A stretch of 64,000 bases of DNA from Adineta vaga (GCA_021613535.1 CP075494.1:12214001-12278000); one strand, 5' to 3'; positions 25,022 through 36,300 are shown, numbered from the stretch's first letter. Program-made: numbers and translations. The notes: a model not told the origin generated them from the sequence alone.

Positions 25022-27050
25022 ATCTAAATGCCAAATAATATTGTTAAGTTGAGTGATTATATTAATTAATTATGATGAAATAATTCGAGTCAGACTATAA
25101 TTTAAATATCCCCAAGATTAGAAATTCAAAATACATCGTATATTCATTTAAGAAGAAGAAGATTCTATGACATGTACCATATTTAACAGAATACGAAAAC
25201 CTGCTGTTATGTAATTTCTTCTTCTTATTTTCATTTTTTTCTTTTGTGTGTGATATATTTTGATAAAAAAAATAAAATGTACGTAGCAATAATTAAACTT
25301 TATTTCAATCAGTCGTGCTTATTATCAATATTAAAGAAACGTACGCTAGCTTGATTTTTTGTACACTTTGTTATCTAATATTAAGTAGATTCGATTGAAA
25401 GCTTTGGAGTTATGACAGATTTTTGATGAAATTTTGTAACAAATGAAAAATAAAAATCATGAATTAGATCAGAATGTTGAACATGGTAGATGATTTTTAG
25501 TTAAGCTTTATCTGAAAGAAATATAGAATGGAATTTTAATTCAGTTCATTTGCAATTAAATATATAGAGCGAAACTGCCATGAAATTAGAAGAATCAAGT
25601 AAAACAAGATGCCCATGCATGACTATTAAACATACAACTAGTTACTATCAATTATCATCTAGAGAAATGAATTTAAACGTTCTGACATTTTCAAGTACTA
25701 TGACTTCATTAGAACATTTATTTGGATGCATATATTTCTTGAATATAGTCTTGTAATTAAGTTACTTTTATATGTACTTTTCTTAGTATACTGTCATTCG
25801 TTATATCATGAAAGTATCCCATATAATATATACGAAAAATTATAATGAATGCGGTAAAATTGAAATTGGAATAAAGTTACGATTATTGCATAAATAGTTG
25901 TTGCTTGGAATCTTATTCAAATCGCTTGAAATAGAAAAAAACAATATGGTAGCGTATTTTACGTATTCTTTTGTAACAGAAATGGAACATATATGATAGA
26001 TTTTAAAAAGATTCGCCATGGAATACACCATTTCCTCATTCAATAAGCGATAACAACGGTAATGTTAGTAGATATTTTTTCTCATTGATGAATTCATCTT
26101 CGAATGAATAGTTCCAATTGATTGATTATTTTCTACGAGCGATGTAAAAGACTTTTCCATATCTATGAAAAATGCATATAGCTGCATTTTATGTTAATTG
26201 CTAGGTTTATTAGACTAAATCAGACTATGGTCCGATTTGAATGGTTGACAACAATATTTTTATTTTCTTTACTTGAGCAAAATACATATATTTTGTTTAA
26301 AATAATAAAAATATTGTGATATGAAAAAAATATGTTGCTGTATGTGTTTAAATGAGATGTTTCTTGTTTATATATTGCCACGCTTATCAGTCTATATAGA
26401 ATATGATGATAAACAAATGATTTGTCTCGTGTAAAAAAAGATGAGTTTAACTAAACATCTACTAGATGACATAAATCGTCCGAAACGTATATTATAGTTG
26501 CAAGATTTCATGACTCCAACTGATCTATAGTGATGATAAAAATAAAACCGATTGTATAGTAATTGATACCTATTAAATGTCAGATATATGACTAATCAAA
26601 ACTTGATATCATGTCGTAAATATCACAAAAAGAATGAATGAATTGTTTTGTTTTTCTCGTTATAATTTCGACAATAGAAAGATAAAAGCAATATCAATTC
26701 TTTTTGTCAGTCGATACATATTTCATCTTCTCAATTGATATGTAAACAACTTTTTTTTTCTTCTAGTTAAAATGCATGACTTCTTTTTCCGAATCAATGC
26801 GAAGGACATGAGAAAATTATTAGTCAATAGAGTATGTCTATTTTTCGTTCGCTAAGTGTGGTTGGACGAAACGAAAAGACAGAGACACCGTTCGAAACGT
26901 TTCATTGAATATGTTTACGTATTTTGGGTTTGCTCTCCTCGCGCTTCTCTAACTCATATATAAACGACTTGCTGAGCACATAACCACAAGTTTGAATTCA
27001 GACATTTACTTTATTGACCTTGGATAACGACTAAACTTTTGACAATCATC
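25022..27050. other. Non-coding stretch between the two small paralogues
   Basis: AT-rich, with no supportable gene. The second copy of the upstream block is at about 26362-26460. TTCGAAACGTTTC near 26890 resembles the element near 24660. Several minus-strand open frames here have no splice or family support. Confidence 0.5.
26957..26964 (+). promoter_or_regulatory. TATA box of the second small paralogue
   Basis: TATATAAA lies 94 bases before the ATG at 27051, matching the layout of the first copy. Confidence 0.7.
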
Positions 27051-27311
27051 ATGCACGGCACTGGCATGGATATATCAACATTAAACCATTTCCATCGTGT
27101 AGCCAAAGCAATGAACAATTATGTCGCAGCATCAGCATATAGTTCCTACACTGGACGTGATGGTTTCCAAGGCAGTACTTATCATCCATCATTTCAACAA
27201 TATACAAATCTTGGCAATCGTGTTGCTGGTGGTTTACATTCAATTGGTCTACCTCATACTTTCGTTAATCTTGGTTATCGTGTTGGAAAAGCAGTGGATT
27301 CTTATTTGTAA
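27051..27311 (+). CDS. Small protein with RVAKAMNNYVAASAY motif, copy 2 (86 aa)
   Basis: Single exon, 86 residues. The first ATG (27051) gives MHGTGMDISTLNHFHRVAKA, continuing MNNYVAASAY as in the gene at 24842. The C-terminal half differs from copy 1: it is Gly/Tyr/His-rich and contains two related segments, NLGNRVAGGLHSIGLPH and NLGYRVGKAVDSYL, which look like an internal duplication. No signal peptide, cysteine or membrane segment. The conserved N-terminal helix and the divergent tail suggest rapid diversification after tandem duplication. Function unknown. Confidence 0.75.
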   Translation: MHGTGMDISTLNHFHRVAKAMNNYVAASAYSSYTGRDGFQGSTYHPSFQQYTNLGNRVAGGLHSIGLPHTFVNLGYRVGKAVDSYL

Positions 27312-28476
27312 TTTTCGGCATCTATTTTCTTCTCCTTTATTTTGATACAATTCAAATCAGATATCGTTCAATTCTTTTCACCTTTTTACTAGTTGAATTT
27401 CTTTAACAAATATCAAATTATTATATCTAGAAATAGTGAGACGAAGAATATACTTGAAATACATACTCTTTTGAGTAAATCGATATTGACGATATTCTAT
27501 CTATGTAAGAAAACAAATCAAAAACGATTTATTTTTATTTTATTTCTTTTTCTCGATAAGTTTTTTGTTATCAATTGATTGACATAGACTTTTTCACTCG
27601 TATATATTTAGTAATAAAGAATTCGAACGTTTTCTTAATTCTTCATAATTCTATTCTGATCGATTGAATGACAGTTACATGCGACCTTTCTTGATAAAAT
27701 CATATCGCATTTTAATATCGAATCTTATGGACGATTGATGTTCGATTTTGAAATATCAAAATCGTTGAATAACGGTATACATAGATAGTGTGATCATTTA
27801 TTTTCTATCATATGATTCAATAAAACGATAAGAATCTCGGTATTCAGAAAAGCATATTGGAATATATATAGAAATTTGAACTAACGGTTTGGGAGAAAAA
27901 AAACAATTCATTTGATTTTCAAATGAATGAATGAATAGTAAAACAAAATATAATGTCAATATCACTACTTAATTAAACCATAGAGAAGCCTTTCCTTGAC
28001 ATTGTATAACTACAAGGACAATATTCCTTTTACTTAATTGATTCTATTGAATAAATTAAATATTATACAATACCTGTAAATAACGCAGAAAATTGACGAA
28101 ATCAAAACGATGTCGTCATAACAAGCACACAGAAAAATAAAACATTGTTTCTCGACAAGTAAAACAATCAATGATGAAGCATTGTCCTTCCTTCATTTCA
28201 TTATATTAACAATGTTAGATACTATTGCGGGAAAAAAATGAACGAAATCACCTTTAGTATAATCTAGAATAGTTAAATTTTGTCTATATATGTCTCCTTG
28301 GTTTAAATCTTATGTAAACTTAATTCATTGTTTGTAAACATGTCTTCGTCGGAGAAGATGAAGTGAAGTATATATATAAGATATCGAAGAACATATAAAA
28401 GAATAGATGTTCTATCGAGTGCAAACAAGTATCTAAATACATTCATCTATTTTATTTGTCATCAATATCACAAGCG
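27312..28476. other. Non-coding stretch
   Basis: AT-rich, no supportable gene. It ends in a likely promoter (TATATATATAAG near 28370) for the cysteine-rich peptide gene. Confidence 0.5.
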
Positions 28477-28708
28477 ATGTGTCTTCCAGTGAGCAAACAA
28501 TTTCTTAGATCATCTTTGTATATTTTTATTAAAATTATATTTAGCTCTGTTGTGATTGCGGTCCAGTCGATTGTTGTGTATGTTGTATTCCACTTGATTG
28601 GTGTTGTCCATGTTGTGGCAATGGTGGTGGAAAGTAAGTTAAAACTAAATTTGACATTTTATATATTTTAAAATCATCTTTAGAGTGATTACAACACAAC
28701 CACGTTAG
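28477..28708 (+). CDS. Cysteine-rich 41-residue peptide (CC-repeat)
   Basis: Three exons, 28477-28488, 28545-28633 and 28684-28708, join in phase. The introns are 56 and 50 bases, with GTGAGC...TTTAG and GTAAGT...TTTAG ends. The product is 41 residues with 12 cysteines, mostly as CC pairs: MCLP then LCCDCGPVDCCVCC, IPLDWCCPCCGNGGG and KVITTQPR. There is no signal peptide. The cysteine pairs suggest metal binding (metallothionein-like), palmitoylation at a membrane surface, or a cross-linked structural peptide; the sequence alone does not decide. A competing minus-strand frame over the same bases is Gln/Pro-rich with no supporting introns. The two clean splice junctions that restore a cysteine-rich frame favour the plus strand. 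Confidence 0.65.
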
Positions 28709-29000
28709 TTTATTTCTTAATAGTTGAATTATTGTTATAAACACAACGGAAATCATTCTATTAATAATCCTGCTTCTATGTTTTTTTGTGTTAAAAATAA
28801 ATCAAAGAGAGATGTTAAAATAAGTGCAAGTAAAATTCTCAAACCTGATGTTTTGTTGTGATTTATTTATATGATTTCATTCTGAATCATGTAACATTAC
28901 AATAGTATATCAAGGTGAACATGGATTCAAGGCAGTACAAGTAATTTTATTGATGGATAAACTATGTTGAGAAAAAGATCAATGACGTTTTCATTTGTAT

Positions 29001-29732
29001 TTAACCTTGCATCCAAATGAGAACAACAAGTGGAATTGCAAGAGAGACAGCAATAATTATATCAATGGTAGATAGAATCAATTTGATTTTGCTAAATTTT
29101 CTTTCTGCTATATGTAATGATGAAGTTACATCTGTCTTCTTTTCATTTTCTTGTGATTCTTGGGAAATTTTTCGATAACGAAATTCGAATATCTCGAAAA
29201 TAATAACAATAACCACTATCCAAGCAGCCCATAATGATAGAATTGTGATTAAACCATCACGATACTTTGATAAAACAAATAAAATCAGAAAAATTGTATG
29301 AATTGAAACAATAAAAGCTAATAAACCAGTTAAACCATGAATTCAATTGAAAATAAAACGATATTGACCATCTGGTTGACAGCGAAATAATGCCATCCAT
29401 ACTTGAATTTGTGAACAATAAACAATAATACCACCTAATACCGAATGAGCAAACAAACGCCCAGCATTAACATCAACCCATGTACCTTTTGCTTGGACAA
29501 GAACAAGTAAAAATCCAAGTAAAGTTTCTATCGCTGCTATAAGAAGTGCTAATCGATGGACTCGAAACCAAATATATTCACCAAGAATTTTAATACGTGT
29601 TTTAACCATTAATGTACGTCCATAACGTGCAAATAAAATTCCACTTGATGCAAACACCACCCATGTCATCACCATGACAGTGCCATGAGCACGGGATAAT
29701 GTAAAATCCATTTCCATTTCACTACTGGCCAT
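29001..29732 (-). pseudogene. Cytochrome b561 / ferric reductase (FRRS1-like) with in-frame TGA
   Basis: From MASSEMEMDF at 29732 the frame gives a cytochrome b561 core: LSRAHGTVMVMTWVVFASSG, FARYGRTL, YIWFRVHRLALLIAAIETLL, LFAHSVLGGIIVYCSQIQ and PDGQYRFIFN. A TGA follows at 29343-29345, then the same frame continues uninterrupted to 29001 with IHGLTGLLAFIVSIHTIF and further hydrophobic segments. In relatives the site is Trp (FNWxH), so TGG has become TGA. Haem-ligand histidines are seen in RAHG, VHR and FAHS; the fourth, in IHG, lies beyond the stop. A truncated product would lose the last ligand and the final membrane helices. No DOMON domain is visible. It may be a fresh pseudogene, a base error or stop readthrough. 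Confidence 0.75.
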
Positions 29733-30431
29733 GGTAGTTGACTTTGCTCTATGGATTCAATTCGTTACAAAAATAGTATTCTCTACACACTTATATACTT
29801 TATTCAAAATGATGATGGTGTCGATACATTTTTTTCTTCGTTCTGATGAAAAATAATAACAATGGAATAAATTTAGATTTTTAAAATTAATCATACATAA
29901 TAATCCTCGAAATCGCATATAGAAAACAATGACAAATTGAAGAATCAAATAGGTGCATGCATTTTTATATAAAATTATTCCAGTTAGAAATTGAATGAAA
30001 AATCAGATCTCTTTCTGATAATAATGTTTACGAAAAAGAATGAAAGGCATGTGTTTATCATACGATAACAATGATAAGAAAATATCAGTTATATCTTTGT
30101 CGTTTAAAATGAAGAAGATTGACCATGTCAATAGACACTACCTTCACATAAGAAATCATGTAAGTACTACGGGGGTTTACTACATGACACGATATTGCGA
30201 ATAAAAGCAACTTATGAGATAGAAAATGAAATTGACAAGTTTAGTTGTTTTTTTTCACTCGCCAAACAATTTATTAGTATATAAACAGTATATACATCAA
30301 AGTACTAGTTTTTCTCTTTAATCATAACTCTCGTTTGTAAAAATCATTTACACCATAAACTATATGTGAGTATTTTCTTCATTTTCTATTTTGTAGAAAA
30401 ACATTCAAATCAAACTGTGACTGAAATCAAA
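29733..30431. other. Divergent intergenic region
   Basis: Lies between the b561 gene (minus) and the pectate-lyase-like gene (plus). A TATA-like TATATAAACAGTATA lies near 30278. A possible very short 5' untranslated intron spans about 30366-30398. Nothing else seen. Confidence 0.5.
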
Positions 30432-31775
30432 ATGATTTCATTTGTATTTTTAATAATGATTCTATCTTCTCGTGTAATCTATGTTCACAATCATAAATTT
30501 ACACCACCAAGTGCGAAAATAATGCAAATTACTGGTGATCCACATCTTGGTTACATTAATATACGTGCTCCTCCCTATAATGCTACAGGTGATGGAGTTA
30601 CAGATGATACAAATGCTATACAACGAGCTTTAAATGATGTCGGAAATATGGGCGGTGGTATTGTATTTGCACCCGAAGGAAATTACTTGATTGCTAGCCA
30701 ATTAATCATTCCCGCTGCTACAGTATTAAAAGGTGTTGCATCACATGTTCAACGGCATTGGGGAAATCCAAGTGCGAAAACGGTATTTGGAACAACATTG
30801 TTAGCTATTGCGGATGCTGGAAATGAAACTGGTTTACCATTTGTTTCTTTAGCAGGTGATAGTAGTGGTATTGAAGGTTTACAAATCTTTTATCCAAATC
30901 AAGTTGCAAGAAATCCACCTATTGCCTATCCATGGACAATTCGATGTGGACAAAAAGGAATGAGTATTGAGAATAATTATGTGAAAAATGTTCTCCTAGT
31001 AAACCCATGGAAAGGTATCGATGCAGCCACATATGAATCACCTCGTCATTGGTTTGAAAATATTTATGGTCAACCATTATCAATTGGTATAGCTGTTGAT
31101 CAATGTTATGATATTGGACGAATAAATCATATTCATTTTTGGCCATTCTGGTCAAGTGATTCAGCATTATGGAATTGGGTCAATAATAATGGTATTACAT
31201 TTCTTTTTCAACGAACAGATTGGGAAATTGTCGAAGATGTTTTCAGTTGGGGTTATCAGACTGGTATGGCGTTTCGTGCAAGTGCATATGGAGCTTGTAA
31301 TGGACAATTTACTGATATTAATTTTGATAATGTTGATGTTGGAATTGATGTTTCATATACGCAGCCATGGGGAATCGTATTTTCAAATTTAAACTTAGCT
31401 AACGCGGGTGGTGGTTCGCATCGAATTGGAATCTTAGGACGTGCACTCAATGGTACGAAACCCACGGATGCTGTTGTTGTGGTACGTGGTGCATCATTTT
31501 GGGGTTTATTTCAACAACATCTAGCTTGGTCACATGCTGGTTTAATATCCATTAGTGATTCATTATTTAGTCAATGGAATAAAACATCACCAGCGATTCA
31601 AATTCAATATGGACGTGCTATGATTAATAATAATTATTTTGGAGATAATATTGGAAATGCTATAACTATTTCACGAGATGCCGATAGAGTTACAGTTACT
31701 AACAATCATTTGAATGGAAATACATTAGATATAGTTGCAAAACCAAGTGTTTTAGTTGCGAATAATTTACCTTGA
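30432..31775 (+). CDS. Secreted pectate-lyase-superfamily (right-handed beta-helix) protein
   Basis: Intronless frame of 447 residues from ATG 30432. The signal peptide (MISFVFLIMILSSRVIYVHN) is followed by YINIRAPPYNATGDGVTDDT then NAIQRALNDVGNMGGGIVFA and PEGNYLIASQLIIP. This is the entry motif (GDGVTDDTxAIQxA...GGGxVxxPxGxY) of the Pectate_lyase_3 / polygalacturonase-like beta-helix family. Later come repeated short beta-helix turns (MSIENNYVKNV; ISISDSLFSQW; AMINNNYFGDN; VTVTNNHLNGN). It may act on plant or bacterial polysaccharides. Substrate and catalytic residues cannot be fixed here. Its single large exon among many-intron neighbours, and a family mainly of bacteria and fungi, suggest acquisition by horizontal transfer. 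Confidence 0.8.
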   Translation: MISFVFLIMILSSRVIYVHNHKFTPPSAKIMQITGDPHLGYINIRAPPYNATGDGVTDDTNAIQRALNDVGNMGGGIVFAPEGNYLIASQLIIPAATVLKGVASHVQRHWGNPSAKTVFGTTLLAIADAGNETGLPFVSLAGDSSGIEGLQIFYPNQVARNPPIAYPWTIRCGQKGMSIENNYVKNVLLVNPWKGIDAATYESPRHWFENIYGQPLSIGIAVDQCYDIGRINHIHFWPFWSSDSALWNWVNNNGITFLFQRTDWEIVEDVFSWGYQTGMAFRASAYGACNGQFTDINFDNVDVGIDVSYTQPWGIVFSNLNLANAGGGSHRIGILGRALNGTKPTDAVVVVRGASFWGLFQQHLAWSHAGLISISDSLFSQWNKTSPAIQIQYGRAMINNNYFGDNIGNAITISRDADRVTVTNNHLNGNTLDIVAKPSVLVANNLP

Positions 31776-31792
31776 GAATTTCATGAAATAAA

Positions 31793-31857
31793 CAAGTTAT
31801 TGAAACAATGTATTATCTAAACTCATTTGTAAATAAGAAAATCTTAATTTTTCGAAC
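31793..31857. repeat. Direct repeat, copy A
   Basis: About 65 bases (core AACTCATTTGTAAATAAGAA) nearly identical to 33182-33248 in the same orientation. It lies immediately 3' of the pectate-lyase-like gene. Confidence 0.85.
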
Positions 31858-32131
31858 AGTGAGAGATTGGTGAGAGGCTTAGTCTGTATACGATTATCTT
31901 GTTTTCAACGAAACCCACTCACACCCACACCCTCAAGAATATAAAAGCATTTTTTCTAGTTCTTTCGATACCGAATAACTTTATTCAAAATAAAAAACTT
32001 GTTGTTATGTTCGCTATATAGAGATAGAAAGACGTGAGAGAACAGTCCGTTAGAACATAACTGACTGTTATCTTTATTGTACGAAACATATATAACAATC
32101 AACAAGAAAGGAAAGGAAAACACGAAAGACT

Positions 32132-32450
32132 TTAACTTAGGATAAATAGATGTCCTGGTCGTATTGACCATAACGCTTGTTCTTGTCGATTTTTCAAGTC
32201 TAAAAAAAAAGAATTAATTATCATTCTCATTTGAAAACTCACTTACTAATGCGAGATATTGTATATGCTAACGACCAACTAATGCCAGCAAGAATAACCA
32301 TTTTAATAAAACTTTTCCAATAGTCAGGATCTCCATAAAATTCTTGATAAGCTACTTCATACAAAAGCTGAATATCGACGAAAATCTCTTCACAAAAATC
32401 GCGAAAAGAATCAACGCTTTCACCATAAATATCTCATACAATGGTCTATT
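32132..32450 (-). CDS. Small membrane-protein gene or fragment
   Basis: On the minus strand an open stretch reads GESVDSFRDFCEEIFVDIQL, LYEVAYQEFYGDPDYWKSFI and KMVILAGISWSLAYTISRI. A GTAAGT donor and TTTTTTTTAG acceptor join it in phase to NLKNRQEQALWSIRPGHLFI-LS and the stop at 32132-32134. It therefore has an acidic/aromatic domain, one membrane segment and a basic tail. No in-frame start was found: a TGA lies just upstream near 32440, so a 5' exon is missing or the locus is decayed. It sits between two copies of a direct repeat, so it may have arrived with that segment. Family not recognised. Confidence 0.4.
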
Positions 32451-32527
32451 TGAACTCTTTCTGAATTTATAAAAAAAGAAAAAGATTTCGTTTCCGACTG
32501 AAATCATGGGTCTCCATAATTACATAC

Positions 32528-32528
<1 letters not shown>

Positions 32529-32558
<30 letters not shown>

Positions 32559-32560
32559 GA
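32529..32560. repeat. (TC)n(TA)n compound microsatellite
   Basis: A TC run passes directly into a TA run in non-coding DNA. Confidence 0.85.
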
Positions 32561-33180
32561 GATACAGCCGTGCATGTATACCTTCATTCTTTATTAATTC
32601 TGAAGTGGCCATATCTTTGAGTCTAAGGGCCCACGGGTCTAAGGTATAAGGGTCTACGAACGTTTTAATTTTAAATATGATTTATGAAGATATATGTAAT
32701 CACTAATCGACTGAGTGATTGGGTCTGTGAGGTTTCTTGTTTGTTGATATGCAAATAAATTGTTATGTTTTCAAACAGACCCTTACATTCTTAGATTCGT
32801 AGGCTTCAAAATTGAATTTAGATGAAAATATCCAATAGAGTATATACATTTTTATCATTAATCATCAATTAAAGTGACTCAATGAATATAGTACTAGAAT
32901 CATGTCTGGTCTGGGTCAAATGAAATTATTTGGATCATGAAAAGTAATTTGAGCAATGGTGAATAGCACCACTTTGGTATATAAGAGGGACTGCCATTTA
33001 CTAAATAAAATCAATTGTTAGCTTTAGACCCGTATACTCAGGGTTCTGTGAAAAAATCATGGTCTCTTGTGATTTTGAATTCAGAAAGAATTCAAAAAGA
33101 CCATTGAGTCGTTTTGATCGACCTGGCAAATAGCTCCTAAGTTGACTATTACAAAGCAATTTTATATTAGAAGAAGACAA
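32560..33180. other. Non-coding stretch inside the direct-repeat pair
   Basis: No gene seen. The phrase GGGTCTA occurs more than once at about 32630-32660, with a related GGGTCT near 32720. Confidence 0.4.
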
Positions 33181-33181
33181 A

Positions 33182-33248
33182 TAAGTTATCGAAGCAATTT
33201 ATTATCTATACTCATTTGTAAATAAGAAAATCTTTATTTCTTTTGAAC
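33182..33248. repeat. Direct repeat, copy B
   Basis: Second copy of the 31793-31857 sequence, about 90% identical by eye, near the 3' end of the polymerase theta gene. Confidence 0.85.
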
Positions 33249-33353
33249 GGATAAACAGAATATTAACTCATATTTTGATCATGCTCAGAAAACTATCGAA
33301 TAAAACAGATTGTTTATTTCTGTTACAATATAAAATCGAAAATATCAGTTCAT

Positions 33354-36300
33354 TTATACAACGGATATCATGGATTCCCAATTTTTTCCACTTTTAACTT
33401 TTACTGGCAACAATAAATGTAAAAAATCATTTTTTTCCATTTCTTGACGAATAATTTTAATGATTTCATTTGTTCGTGAACTTATTTCAATTTCAAAGAT
33501 TAATTCATCATGAATCTGTAAAACTAGATAAACAGGTCGAATTGGAGTAGGACGAGCTAAACATATAAATATATATGAGAACGTAACTATCATTCAAGAA
33601 GAACAAAACTAGATTTTTACTTTTAAAATCAAAAGGAAATATTCGATCCAATGCTTGATTGATATGCTCTAAGGCCACTTTCATTATATCACAAGCAGAT
33701 GCTTGAATAACAAAATTGATTGCTTGTCTTTCCATCTTCGAAACATAAAACAAGTATTAAATCTTAAATTTCGAAACGAACTTTTAATTACTCGAGCTTT
33801 GTTCATTTCATTCGTTGTCATACGAGTTAAATCAAAATGCAATGGACGTCCATAAATACTTTGTACATAACCGGTTTCAATAACTCGTCGTTTAATATCA
33901 TTCAGATACTGAGCCATTATTGGAAATGTTTTGTAGAAATTTTCCATAAAATTTTCTGCTTCATTAAGATTCATCCGTGTTTCACGAGCAAAGGTTTCTT
34001 TTGACATACCATAGAGAATACCATAGCAGACCTGTGTAGAATGTAGCAAAGAAAAAATATTAGATTGATACACAAAATAAATTCATACTTGTTTGTCATT
34101 TTGTCTTTGTTCGTGTGTGATTTCATCTTTTCCTTTTTTTAGAAGATCTGCAGCGAGTGATACAAAAAAGTCAGTGTCATTAGTTAAACGTGTCTGTAGT
34201 TTCTCATCATTACATAGATGAGCAAGAACACGCAATTCTAACTGAGAATAATCAAATGAAACGAGTTGAAAACCTAAAAATAATAGTAAATATAATTTCC
34301 ATCTCATGTGCCTATCTATCAAAAACTCTTCTCCAAATTAGTATCATCGTAAATAAGTAGGATTAGAACGTACCGGTTCGAGCAATAGCCATATGTCTTA
34401 GTCGAACTATTGTTTCCTCCTTTAATGATTTAATAACGAAACTTTTTGGAACATGTTGTAATGGTGGATTCGTAACAATCATCCGACCAGTTGCTGTAAA
34501 AAAATGACAATAAGCATAAGTACGCTCTGCCTGCCATGATGCTTCCCGTCGTAGACGTTGTAATGATTGTGGTTTCGTTGGATGATTGATATACTGTTCA
34601 AAATGATCAATACATCGATCAAGTGCACTTTGAACTTGTCGATATTCCGTAATCAATTTGGGTAAAGGATGTTTATCAGCTAGCACATTTAAATATGATT
34701 TTTTCAAACATACACGACCATGCGGTGTACGTTGTATCGGTAGATGAAGTTCACCATAAAGAATCTAACAATATATATATATATATATAGTAGTCAAAGT
34801 TAAAAAAATATAGAATCAAAGTAGTTTTTGTATACTTTAATAAGATCTTTTTGACGATTGAGTTTAAAACGACGTTTAACTAAACGATATGCTTGTAATT
34901 CAAGTTGGCTCATGATTGTCTAAAACAAGATAAAACGATTAACTCGTTGAGTATGCAAAGAAAAAACAACAATATACAAGCAGATCTTCTCGAGTATCAA
35001 CTAATTGATCATGATTGATTAATATTCCATTCAATAACATTTGAAGAATAATATTCAAAGCTGGCATTTCTATTGTGATATAATAATTCCATAAACCAGT
35101 CTTATTCATTTGCTGTTCCATCGATGGAACAATCGATGCATAGAGTAAAACTTCACCGGCTATTTTTAAACATGCCATTTGACGGTCAGTATCAGTTTTA
35201 TATGCGTTAAGGCTTGCTATTACGAAAAAAATAAGTAAAAAAATTCCATATCTCTTGATTTTCGATGCTTACCATCAAATTGTAGTACACAATGATGTGT
35301 TTCGATCCAAGTCGAAATGCGTTCTGAATCAATTGGATTTTGTTTAAGCCATGCACAAATTTGTAAATCAATAATTCGGGCTAAATAAATTTTCTTTCTC
35401 AACTTGTTTTCTTTGCAAAAAAAAGAAACGTTTACCATATATCCTTGGAATTGATAAATAGGATGAAAGAGTAAATAATGTATGTAATGCGTTAAAGACG
35501 ATTACATTATGTTTTCGATTTAGTAACTTTTCTCGGACATGAATAAGAGCTGACATACGATGTTGTTGAAAGTCTAAAAAGAAAATAATTGTTTTTCTTT
35601 CGCTCTGATAGTGGAAATGAGATAATTCTTTAAACTTATTATTTTTGATTTGCTACGATTAGAATGAATTTGATCTTGCATAAAAATACATCAAAAGAAA
35701 AGAAATATAAGATCTGTATCATCTCTTTTGTATCTTATGTGAAATACTTTTATTAGAATTCATTTAAAACGAAATCATTACGTCAAAGATTATCGATAAC
35801 TACTCAATTCATTTGTACGACAAAAAGTTTATACCTATTGTTTTAGGTTTCAAACTGAATGAAATAATTCATTTTTTATATAATTCATATCTTACATTGT
35901 TCATCTTCTGTAATATCGATGATGTACACTTTATGCATACTAAATGCACAAGCTATGTATTGTAAATATAATTCTTGTTGATTGTTTATATGGAATATAC
36001 TAGGATCTATGAGAAAGAAAAAGAATACAATGGATAGAAAAATAGTTTTGATATCTTTACCAGCAATTGTTTTCGTTATCTTTTTGGTGAAACAACTAAT
36101 AGCAAAGGTTTCTTTATGTTCAATCATCAAAATAAATTCTGAACAGATATGTTTTCCATCGACATAAGCATTACGTACAATTATATTTTTATCATCGAGT
36201 AGAGATGGAAATTGAATAGTGGAAGATAATAATGAAGACGGAATATCGTTGTCATTCTCATCTTCATCATCATCAGAATCTGTCTCCGAATTTGAAGCAT

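Noticed and set aside
25840-26043. Minus-strand 67-residue frame between the small paralogues
   Set aside because: No splice or sequence support. It is not duplicated with the neighbouring genes.
27121-27345. Alternative frames over the second small paralogue
   Set aside because: They are shadows. The shared motif with the 24842 gene is preserved only in the frame called.
28541-28756. Minus-strand Gln/Pro/His-rich frame opposite the cysteine-rich gene
   Set aside because: No splice sites or family support. The composition is what an antisense of CC-pair codons would give, and the plus-strand model has two clean introns.
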